Positions 5,971 to 12,921 of a DNA stretch of 12,921 bases are shown in pieces. The translations under genes and the position numbers were made by a program. This stretch comes from JAAYRG01 sp964643255 (GTDB lineage: Bacteria > Bacillota > Clostridia > Lachnospirales > Lachnospiraceae), in NCBI GenBank assembly GCA_964643255.1, contig CAZXSM010000057.1:1-12921 (forward strand), read 5' to 3'. A model generated the notes under the pieces. The model was given only the letters and a program-made list of their open reading frames with translations. It did not search any database and had not been told where the DNA came from. Each line of letters opens with the position of its first letter. Position 1 is the first letter of the stretch.

Positions 5971-8790
5971 TTACTCACCTTCCTTCCAGTAGGATATATT
6001 GGGAAGTAGCATATATGCATCCATTTGACTAATAATTCCTTTATATTTTAGGGTAAGTACATTATCATCTTTTATATAGTCTCTTAATTTATCGCCTGTA
6101 ATTAGAGTTGTATCTTCGTTTTTTGAAGCATTTGCAGTAAATAAATGTTCAAACTCACCTGTCTTACGATTCAAACCGTATATCCTCCCAACAAATGGTC
6201 TATTATTCTCATTTAGGGGCTCTGGATTAGAAAAGGCATAATATTCTATAGATAGAACTTCTTCATCTTTCGGCAAATAATATTCTATAATTGTTTCTTC
6301 CTCAGTTAAAATTTCAGGATAAGCATCTGCCACTCTGTCAGGTCTAACTCCAAAGTCTCTCATTTCATCCCTTACAACAAAGGGGCTAATGCTTGGGATA
6401 AATTCAGCCTCCCCCTTACTATAATCAACATTTACATGGGATACTATTGCTTGGCTACCATATGTTTGGTATTCCCTTGATACCTCTTCTATAAACCTTG
6501 TGACTTTTTCATCACTGGCAAAGCCTATTATACAGCTTTCCTCAGGTGCCACTTCAAAATGCTTATCTATTAGATAATAGATAATATCTTTTTTCCTGTT
6601 TTTATCTCCAGTGTCGCCAGTGTTTTCTCTATTATATATAGCATCAGGCTTATATTGTCCATCACTTGGTAATTCATCCCCATAAATCACTTTTTCTACT
6701 ATATCAGAGCTATATACATCGCTATTATCATAAACATATAGTTTCTCTATATCTTCTATATCTATAGTCTGACCATGATACATGGTTCCGATATTAAATA
6801 AAAATCCATCTCCTATATATATGGCATTCAATATTGTGTAGTTACTTTTATTACTTATTGTTCCCTCTATTTTATCTCCTGTATAGCTAATATTTGCTTC
6901 TATAGGATTGTTTCCTATATATTCGTTACTTGCCTCGAAGAAGACAGGAGTAAATGCAGGATTATTATTGACCTCTAATATAGTTGAGTTAATACCATAA
7001 TTAACTGCTGCCATATATTTATTATCGCTTCTGTGGGGCTGGTGCAGGTTATAGGTTGGAAATTCATTTCCTTCATCTATTAGATTAATGCTGTCATAAT
7101 GAGGAGCTAGCATAAGGGTATAATTGTCATTATAAGGTGCTGTTAAGCTAAAGTAGAGCTCGTCTTCTACTAGGTTATCATCTGTAAATGTTCGTATCTC
7201 AACATAGCCTACAAAGGGATCATCAACCCTAGTTTTACTACCAGCAATATACATAATGAACGTAAATACAACTGCTAGTATCGGTAGAATAATCCATACA
7301 CTCCCGCGCTTATCTTTTCTACTTAATACAAAATAAAGTATAGGACTAATTAAGATAACATAAATTAAAATTATTATTACATATATGATAACATTTGGAA
7401 TGTTACTTGTATCCGTGTAGGACATGCTATTTATTATTGAATATGGTATAGAACTTGGGCTTAGTTCATCCTGGATCTGCCTTTGTTTGCTAGAACTTAA
7501 GTTGTTGCTTATAGAAAAAATTAGGCTAGTTTGATAAAGATTACTTTCACTAGGTTCTAGGTCTTCTAAAATATCTTCATTAAGACCTAAATCAAAGGTA
7601 TATAATATAATATTCCCTCTACCTATATCTTTTTTCTGATACAAATCTATTTCTTGTCTATTTTCATTTATTATACTAAAAGAGCGTATATCCCCTCTAG
7701 AATCTGAACCTTCTCCATCTATAAATGATACATTTGCCAAGTCCTTAACCACATTAATCTCATCATAGTCCTCTATATATTCTGAAGGCCAGCTATCTGT
7801 AGATATATCATCTATATATATTAAAGGGTTATCGCTACCTTCTAGGATTTTATTATGCTCTATGATCTGGCTTCTAAGTAGGTTACGTTCTTCTTCAATT
7901 TGAATAAGGTATGACTTTAGTCTTTCTATATAAGCTTTATCTATATGACTGGTTATAGAGCTAGAGGTTACCTGGTCAGCCTTATTAATATCAAGTTCTT
8001 CAGCTAGGGAGGCTAGAACCTTTGACCCATATTGTCCTGTTCCTATAACAAGGGACCCTCCTTGTTGGACCCATTGTTTTATTGCCTTTATCTGATCCGA
8101 GTTTAAAAGGCTAGTGTCAAAATTATTAATTATTATTACATCCAACATATCAAGATAACTTGTTTCCTCTGGGAAGGTTTCATGGTCGAAGTGAAAGGTG
8201 TTTATTGATAAATTATCTATATATCTAAGATCCTCTGGCTTATCCGATAAGATTCCTCCGTATATTATCTTTTCAAAATTACCCACCCTTACTTCATTGG
8301 TTCTTTCCAAGATAATATCACCCTTATCATCAAGTAACTTTACATCCAGTTGACCATAGCCACCACTTAAGGGGATAGTCATAGATATAGCAGTAGTTTC
8401 ACCTGGGTCAATAATTACTTGTTTGCGGTAAACTTTAACGTTTTCTACTAAGGGGATGGCAACTTCAAGCCAGCCGCTAAACTTGTGTTTAGTCTTGTTT
8501 TTTAACTTAGCAAATACCGGAATCTGCCTACCATATTTTCCGTAGGAATTGTAACCGTAGGTGTATTCCATGGTAATTGGTGATGAGGTTTGACCTATTG
8601 TTATAGTGGCAATATTAGGTTGCCAGCTTCTTTGTGTGCTACTAGTAGCTCTTCTCTGTCTTTCATAAAGTGATTTAGCATCAATTTCTGTATCCATTGC
8701 TGTCATTCCATTAGTTTTGGTCACAGGAAAGGCTGTGGCTATTACTAGTATAAATAATATAATTATCTTTACTCTATACCTTTTGGTCAT
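5971..8790 (-). CDS. Large membrane-anchored extracytoplasmic protein of unknown function
   Basis: I do not recognise a named family. From the ATG at 8790 it has 939 aa. An N-terminal signal or anchor (about 5-24: IIILFILVIATAFPV) has no lipobox cysteine. Residues 60-165 look like a beta-sandwich. Residues 212-257 (DVIIINNFDTSLL to GGSLVIGTG) resemble the Rossmann-like glutamine-amidotransferase-type fold seen in ABC-associated GldG-like proteins. A probable coiled coil lies near 288-316. Two hydrophobic helices at about 466-490 and 498-516 are separated by SRKDKRG, and a long beta-rich domain of about 420 residues follows. Two helices after a signal anchor would put both large parts outside the cell. 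The start was chosen because AGGCGG lies eight bases upstream; a GTG nine bases earlier also fits. It overlaps the kinase gene by 17 bases and abuts the ATPase gene. Confidence 0.88.
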   Translation of the reverse strand: MTKRYRVKIIILFILVIATAFPVTKTNGMTAMDTEIDAKSLYERQRRATSSTQRSWQPNIATITIGQTSSPITMEYTYGYNSYGKYGRQIPVFAKLKNKTKHKFSGWLEVAIPLVENVKVYRKQVIIDPGETTAISMTIPLSGGYGQLDVKLLDDKGDIILERTNEVRVGNFEKIIYGGILSDKPEDLRYIDNLSINTFHFDHETFPEETSYLDMLDVIIINNFDTSLLNSDQIKAIKQWVQQGGSLVIGTGQYGSKVLASLAEELDINKADQVTSSSITSHIDKAYIERLKSYLIQIEEERNLLRSQIIEHNKILEGSDNPLIYIDDISTDSWPSEYIEDYDEINVVKDLANVSFIDGEGSDSRGDIRSFSIINENRQEIDLYQKKDIGRGNIILYTFDLGLNEDILEDLEPSESNLYQTSLIFSISNNLSSSKQRQIQDELSPSSIPYSIINSMSYTDTSNIPNVIIYVIIILIYVILISPILYFVLSRKDKRGSVWIILPILAVVFTFIMYIAGSKTRVDDPFVGYVEIRTFTDDNLVEDELYFSLTAPYNDNYTLMLAPHYDSINLIDEGNEFPTYNLHQPHRSDNKYMAAVNYGINSTILEVNNNPAFTPVFFEASNEYIGNNPIEANISYTGDKIEGTISNKSNYTILNAIYIGDGFLFNIGTMYHGQTIDIEDIEKLYVYDNSDVYSSDIVEKVIYGDELPSDGQYKPDAIYNRENTGDTGDKNRKKDIIYYLIDKHFEVAPEESCIIGFASDEKVTRFIEEVSREYQTYGSQAIVSHVNVDYSKGEAEFIPSISPFVVRDEMRDFGVRPDRVADAYPEILTEEETIIEYYLPKDEEVLSIEYYAFSNPEPLNENNRPFVGRIYGLNRKTGEFEHLFTANASKNEDTTLITGDKLRDYIKDDNVLTLKYKGIISQMDAYMLLPNISYWKEGE

Positions 8791-10072
8791 TTCCTTCACC
8801 GCCTTTTTCTTTGTTTTCTTTATTGGCCACTGCCGGTAGAGTTAATTCAAATAAAGTACCATTTAAGTTACTTGTTGCACTTATGGTTCCTCCATGTAAT
8901 TCTATAATTTCTTTAGCTATAGAAAGACCTAGGCCAGTTCCACCAGTTTCTGAGGATCTTGATCCATCTACCCTATAAAAACGTTCAAACAAATGTGGCA
9001 CTGCCTCTTCTGGAATTATTTGCCCATAGTTTATTATTTGTAATATTACATTATTATCTCTCTTTTTTAGATAGACATTGACCATTTTCCCGTCTTTTCC
9101 GTATTTTATAGCATTAGCTATCAAGTTACTTATTGCCCTTGCCAAGAGTTCACCATCTCCATATATGTATATAGGTGATTGTTCAATATGAACTCCATAT
9201 TCTAAATCATTTTCACTAAAGCTAGGGTAAAATTCATCAATTATCTGGTTTGTAAATTGAACCATATTAATTTCACTATGGTTAACCCTTATTTCACCAA
9301 GGCTTACTCTTGTGTAATCGAACAAGTCGTTAATTAACCTTTCTAGGTCTTTTGACTTATTATATACAATTTCTAGATAGTGGGTTTTTGTCTCCTTAGA
9401 CATCTTATCACTATTGTTATCTATCAGTTCCAAGTATCCTGTTATAGAAGTAAGAGGGGTTCGAAGGTCATGGGCTAAACTTGTAATTACTGCATTTTTG
9501 TTTTTTTCATTTTGTTTATTTAACAAATTAATCTGTTCAAGCTGGTAGGCCATTTTATTTAAGTTATAGGATATAAGTCCAAATTCGTTAGAGGCTTCAA
9601 CTGGAACACGGTGTTTGTAGTTTCCTTCTGATATTTCCTCTATACCATCCACAATATTGTATAGGTAGTTTGAGAATTTCCTGGTCAAAAGTAGAAAGTA
9701 TAGTATAAACAATGCAATTCCTAAAATAGTGGCAATCATAAGTACTGTAAAAAAAAGTTCTCTATTAAGTCTAATAGAAATGTTAACGTCTTCCTTGAAA
9801 CGAAATTCATCATAACTACTTGTACCGCTTTCTGAAAACATACTATCTCTAGCTTTGTTAATAGTATAATTGTAGCTCTCTGCTGATGGATCCCCTTTAC
9901 TTGAACCATTTATATTGTCTACAAATGAAGGGTTGACTGATTTAATAATGAAGTAAGCCCCAAATCCTAATAAACCCTCTGATAATATGGTAAATACCAA
10001 ACTAAGTAGGGTGTATATAATTATTTCAAATCGAAAACTGCTATTTAACTTATCTTTCACTTTTGTTTCCAA
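8774..10072 (-). CDS. Sensor histidine kinase (VanS/PhoR-like)
   Basis: Membrane sensor kinase of 432 aa, partner of the response regulator encoded just upstream. The first transmembrane helix is near residues 16-43, an external sensor loop of about 60 residues follows, and the second helix is at 107-130. A HAMP linker spans about 131-183. The phosphoacceptor is His201 in SLAHDLRTPLTSI. The ATPase domain shows the N box NLIANAIKYG (317-326), a degenerate G1 (NYGQIIP in place of DxG), the F box LFERFYRVD and G2 GGTGLGLSI (377-385). The short sensor loop suits a kinase that senses through the membrane or a partner protein. The start is uncertain: TTG at 10072 (weak AAAGAAAG site) or GTG at 10060 after GGAAAC; no ATG fits. 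Confidence 0.93.
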   Translation of the reverse strand: METKVKDKLNSSFRFEIIIYTLLSLVFTILSEGLLGFGAYFIIKSVNPSFVDNINGSSKGDPSAESYNYTINKARDSMFSESGTSSYDEFRFKEDVNISIRLNRELFFTVLMIATILGIALFILYFLLLTRKFSNYLYNIVDGIEEISEGNYKHRVPVEASNEFGLISYNLNKMAYQLEQINLLNKQNEKNKNAVITSLAHDLRTPLTSITGYLELIDNNSDKMSKETKTHYLEIVYNKSKDLERLINDLFDYTRVSLGEIRVNHSEINMVQFTNQIIDEFYPSFSENDLEYGVHIEQSPIYIYGDGELLARAISNLIANAIKYGKDGKMVNVYLKKRDNNVILQIINYGQIIPEEAVPHLFERFYRVDGSRSSETGGTGLGLSIAKEIIELHGGTISATSNLNGTLFELTLPAVANKENKEKGGEGNDQKV

Positions 10073-10101
10073 CTTTCTTTATTGATTATCTGATAGCCGG
10101 T

Positions 10102-10806
10102 CTATACATCCTTATCCACCTTATATCCAACACCCCAGACTGTTTTTATAATCTTAGCATCTTGTGGATCCATCTCTATCTTTTCACGCACTCTTCTAAT
10201 ATGAACCATTACTGTATTATTTGCCTCAAACATTTTCTCATGCCATACAGCTTCAAATATTTCATCTGTACTAAACACTTTACCAGGATGAGATGCTAAC
10301 AAATACAGTATGTCAAATTCAATAGGAGTGAGTTTAACATCTTTCCCATATGCAACAACTTTATGCTCATCCCTTTTCATAATAAGATTATTAAGAACAA
10401 CCTTGTTGTTTTTATCTTCGCCTTCATCAGTGTTTAGAGTTGTATATCTTCTAATCTGAGATTTTACTCTTGCTATAAGCTCTTCAGGGTTAAATGGCTT
10501 AGTAATATAATCATCAGCTCCTATGCTTAAGCCTTGTATCTTGTCTTCATCTTTTATCTTGGCACTTAACATTATTATGGGTATATTACTCATTTCCCTA
10601 ATCTTTTTGCACATTTCATAACCGTCTACTTTTGGCATCATTATATCTAGGATCACAAGCTGAATATTTTCTTTACCTAGTATTTCATAGCCTTGGTTGG
10701 CGCTATTAGCAGTAAATACTTGGTAACCGCTATTATTTAAATGTATCTTAACTAGTTCTGCGATGTCTTTGTCATCGTCAACTACTAGGATTTTTTCTTC
10801 TTCCAT
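10102..10806 (-). CDS. OmpR/PhoB-family response regulator
   Basis: Two-component DNA-binding regulator of 234 aa. The receiver domain (4-120) has the acidic pocket at 10-12 (DDD), phosphoacceptor Asp54 in LVILDIMMP, Ser81 in IIMLSAK and Lys103 in ITKPF, all conserved. The C-terminal winged helix (about 133-232) shows KLTPIEFDILYLL, VMVHIRRVREKI and TVWGVGYKV, the hallmark of the OmpR group. The ATG follows CGGGAGG. It is the first gene of a five-gene unit and leads the kinase gene by about 30 bases. Direct repeats in its own promoter suggest autoregulation of the whole operon. Confidence 0.95.
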   Translation of the reverse strand: MEEEKILVVDDDKDIAELVKIHLNNSGYQVFTANSANQGYEILGKENIQLVILDIMMPKVDGYEMCKKIREMSNIPIIMLSAKIKDEDKIQGLSIGADDYITKPFNPEELIARVKSQIRRYTTLNTDEGEDKNNKVVLNNLIMKRDEHKVVAYGKDVKLTPIEFDILYLLASHPGKVFSTDEIFEAVWHEKMFEANNTVMVHIRRVREKIEMDPQDAKIIKTVWGVGYKVDKDV

Positions 10807-10861
10807 TACCCTTAAACCTCCCGAATTAAAATGATCTTGTATTAATATAAACTTGTTATTA

Positions 10862-10910
10862 ATGCTATTTTAGCATAGTTAGGGACTTTAATCTTTAATT
10901 TTTTCTTAAT
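10862..10910 (-). promoter_or_regulatory. Promoter of the five-gene operon with regulator repeats
   Basis: On the minus strand an extended -10 element, TGC-TAAAAT (10875-10867), lies about 60 bases upstream of the response-regulator start. It is embedded in the palindrome ATGCTA-TTT-TAGCAT (10862-10876). No TTGACA-like box is present. Instead ATTAAAG occurs twice in tandem (10899-10893 and 10892-10886) across the -35 region, with a third, imperfect ATTAAG 11 bases further up (10910-10905). OmpR-family activators bind such direct repeats in place of a -35 box, so autoactivation by the encoded regulator is plausible. Confidence 0.5.
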
Positions 10911-10963
10911 TGAAAGTGTTTTTATTAGAGATTAATCATCTATAGGTATTTACACATAAAAAT

Positions 10964-11013
10964 AACGATGTCAGATAAGAAGATATGTCATAACTTTCTT
11001 ATCTGAGATCGTT
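10964..11013 (-). terminator. Rho-independent terminator after the AraR-type gene
   Basis: AACGAT-g-TCAGATAAGAA (10964-10981) pairs with TTCTTATCTGA-g-ATCGTT (10996-11013): 17 pairs with one G-G mismatch and a 14-base loop. On the minus strand it is followed by ATTTTTATG. It lies 29 bases after the stop at 11043 and separates the sugar unit from the two-component operon promoter. Confidence 0.82.
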
Positions 11014-11042
11014 CCAATTATATTTAAAATTAATAAATTGTA

Positions 11043-12140
11043 TTAAATTATTTTTCTATCTTGAGATCTGATTTCCCTTACTGAATCCCTGACTGTTAAG
11101 GAAACAGGAAACTCATAATTAGCATCAAAGTCACTATCATTTATAAGTTCAAGTAAATTCTCTGCTACCTTTTTCCCTAATCCCTTAATAGGATATGCCA
11201 CAGAAGTTAAAGGAACGTCACAATATGCCGCAAGATCTGAATCATCAATACTGACAATAGACAAGTCTTCAGGTACAGAAACATTGTGTTTCCTACATAT
11301 ATTAACAAGAGGTAGCCCAACCTCATCGTTATAGCTAACGCATCCCGTAACCCCATTTAATCTATCTAATATTCTCATCTCATTATATTCCATGCGATTT
11401 ATATCTTCTGTGTCAATCCATATTATGTTTTCATCATTTATAGGCAGTCCAGCCCTTAGCATACCTTTTATATATCCTGAATATCGAAAATGTCCTTGCC
11501 TATCATCTGCTTTGAAGATTCCACCAATCTTTGTATGACCTGCTTCAATCAAATGATTTACTGCTAGTAATCCGGCTTCTTTATCATTCATAGATACATG
11601 AGGCAAATCTAGATTGGGATAATAACTATTAAAAAATATTATTGGAATTCCCCTTTTTTTCATCTCTTTGTACAATTTAATATTAGGATTTGGTATACCA
11701 CTTTTTGTTGGTTCAATTATTATCCCATCCACAACATTATTATCTAGAAATGTTTGCAAAATTATTGTCTCACGTTCAATTTTATTATAGGTAAATGCTA
11801 TTTGTGTAAAAAAACCTGCATTTGAAATAATTCTTTCCATTTCCTTAATAATATTGGGAAATATATATCTGTCAACATAAGTAGTCACAATGGCAATATT
11901 AAGAGTTTTAGGTTTTGTATTATTATTTTTTATATATGTGCCACTACCTTGAATACGTTCTACAATTCCCTCTTGTTCTAATATACTAATACCATGTCGA
12001 ACCGTTTGTCTGCTCATAGATAGCATGGAACTTAATTGATTTTCAGAGTATAGTTTGTCTCCACTTTTTAACTCGTTGGATTCCACTTTCTCTTTAATCA
12101 ATTTAACTATCTGCAAATATTTAGGCAATTCTTTACCCAT
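11043..12140 (-). CDS. araR: AraR-type arabinose repressor (GntR-LacI hybrid)
   Basis: DNA-binding repressor of 365 aa. The N-terminal GntR-type winged helix (about residues 4-72) shows LPKYLQIVKLIKEKV, LYSENQLSSMLSMSRQTVR and the wing VERIQGSGTYI. The rest is a LacI/GalR-type sugar-binding domain. Stretches recalled from Bacillus subtilis AraR are recognisable: TTYVDRYIFPNIIKEME, GIIIEPTKSGIPNPNI and GIFKADD. That protein (362 aa) is released from DNA by L-arabinose; the ligand here is inferred. The start is the ATG at 12140, preceded by GGATGGTGA. An in-frame ATG four codons upstream overlaps that ribosome site. It lies 85 bases after a monosaccharide permease gene in the same direction, so it probably belongs to or controls that transport operon. 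No good ATTTGTACGTACAAAT-like box was found in the window. Confidence 0.88.
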   Translation of the reverse strand: MGKELPKYLQIVKLIKEKVESNELKSGDKLYSENQLSSMLSMSRQTVRHGISILEQEGIVERIQGSGTYIKNNNTKPKTLNIAIVTTYVDRYIFPNIIKEMERIISNAGFFTQIAFTYNKIERETIILQTFLDNNVVDGIIIEPTKSGIPNPNIKLYKEMKKRGIPIIFFNSYYPNLDLPHVSMNDKEAGLLAVNHLIEAGHTKIGGIFKADDRQGHFRYSGYIKGMLRAGLPINDENIIWIDTEDINRMEYNEMRILDRLNGVTGCVSYNDEVGLPLVNICRKHNVSVPEDLSIVSIDDSDLAAYCDVPLTSVAYPIKGLGKKVAENLLELINDSDFDANYEFPVSLTVRDSVREIRSQDRKII

Positions 12141-12225
12141 TAAGGTCACCATCCTAGAAAATCAAATTGTTACTAAAGTTTCTATATATCCACCCAATAA
12201 TATTTATACTTCCCACTTTATAAAA

Positions 12226-12921
12226 TTATTTTTTTCTACGTTTTGACATCAAGTCAACGGTTACCGCTGCTAGTAAAACTCCACCTTTTACTACCCTTTG
12301 AATATCTGTAGACCACCCAATTAAGGACATACCATTGTTTAGAATACCCATAATAAATGCACCTATAACTGCCCCTATTATTGTACCTGATCCACCAGCT
12401 GTTGCAGCTCCACCAATATAACATGATGCTATTGCATCTAGTTCAAATCCATCTCCGGCTTTTGGTGTAGCAGAAGCATTTCTTGCTGCTAAAACTATAC
12501 CAGCTACTGCACTTAAAACTCCCATATTAGTATAAACAAAAAAGAATACTTTTCTCGTATCAATACCGGATAATCTAGCTGCCTTTTCATTTCCACCTAA
12601 TGCATAAATATAGCGACCAGATACTGTTTTAGTTGTTATAAAGTGATATATCCCAATTAATACTAACATTAGAACTAATACTATAGGAACCCCTCTATAT
12701 GATGCTAGTTTTAACGCAAAGAACCAAAGAAGTGCTAAAAATATTACATTTTTACTTATTATTTGCCATCTAGGGTTTATTTTAAAATCATATTTCTTCT
12801 TAGTTCTTATAGTTTTAACCTCGGTCAAGATTAATAATACCGATGCAATCAGTGCAAGTATTACTGTAATTAGATCAATGGCTCCTCCTAGTCCCTTTAT
12901 AGGTATTGTAGGAAGATATCC
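12226..12921 (-). CDS. mmsB: Monosaccharide ABC transporter permease (GguB/MmsB or XylH type), partial
   Basis: C-terminal 231 residues of an inner-membrane permease for pentose or hexose uptake; the frame stays open to the right edge, so the 5' part lies outside. An internal TTG at 12828 is not the start, because hydrophobic coding sequence continues upstream of it (IDLITVILALIASVLLIL). Hallmarks are GRYIYALGGNEKAARLSGI, ATPKAGDGFELDAIASCYIGG, GAVIGAFIMGILNNGMSL and VKGGVLLAAVTVDL. These fit the carbohydrate-uptake CUT2 group, nearest to GguB/MmsB, with XylH as a close alternative. Full family length is about 390 aa. The matching ATPase and binding protein should lie beyond the edge. No terminator stands between it and the AraR-type gene. 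Confidence 0.88.
   Translation of the reverse strand, partial: GYLPTIPIKGLGGAIDLITVILALIASVLLILTEVKTIRTKKKYDFKINPRWQIISKNVIFLALLWFFALKLASYRGVPIVLVLMLVLIGIYHFITTKTVSGRYIYALGGNEKAARLSGIDTRKVFFFVYTNMGVLSAVAGIVLAARNASATPKAGDGFELDAIASCYIGGAATAGGSGTIIGAVIGAFIMGILNNGMSLIGWSTDIQRVVKGGVLLAAVTVDLMSKRRKK

Noticed and set aside
10063..10299. 78-codon plus-strand ORF across the response regulator end
   Set aside because: Antisense to the conserved winged-helix coding region and without a start site signal.
12055..12246. 63-codon plus-strand ORF over the AraR start region
   Set aside because: Antisense to the GntR domain and intergenic DNA, with no supporting features.
1..12921. CRISPR arrays, tRNA, rRNA or riboswitches
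   Set aside because: No regularly spaced repeats, cloverleaf-like segments or recognised riboswitch cores were seen on either strand; all gene-free stretches are shorter than 300 bases.

Overview
The window is AT-rich DNA, rich in ATA and AGA codons, with Gram-positive style ribosome binding sites (AAGGAGG, GGAGAGG), a GntR-LacI hybrid regulator and a ROK repressor. Together these point to a Firmicute of the class Clostridia. The species cannot be fixed from the sequence alone.

Layout, left to right. (1) 38-788: a decayed IS30-family insertion sequence with both terminal inverted-repeat cores. Its transposase has lost its N-terminus and carries two frame lesions. (2) 789-2110: a ROK-family repressor on the plus strand, preceded by two inverted repeats and followed by a perfect 18-bp hairpin. 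(3) 2152-3745, minus strand: xylulokinase (xylB), followed by an 18-codon remnant that keeps the start, Shine-Dalgarno site and N-terminal signature of a zinc-type alcohol/polyol dehydrogenase. (4) 3761-4010: a spacer with an unexplained 52-codon plus-strand ORF, a palindrome and a probably bidirectional terminator. (5) 10806 down to 4011, minus strand: a tightly packed five-gene operon of response regulator, histidine kinase, a large membrane-anchored extracytoplasmic protein of about 939 aa, an ABC ATPase and an ABC-2 permease. (6) 11043-12921, minus strand: the 3' part of a GguB/MmsB-type monosaccharide ABC permease that runs off the right edge, followed by an AraR-type regulator and its terminator.

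Two themes are interleaved. One is pentose use: uptake (the permease), sensing (AraR and the ROK protein) and phosphorylation of xylulose (XylB), with a dehydrogenase step that seems to have been lost. The other is a self-contained envelope module in which a two-component system sits in one transcription unit with an ABC-2 transporter and a large surface protein. The RR promoter region has an extended -10 box and ATTAAAG direct repeats across its -35 region, which suggests autoregulation. This five-gene module is the best candidate for an undescribed system here, because the large protein matches no family I can name with confidence.
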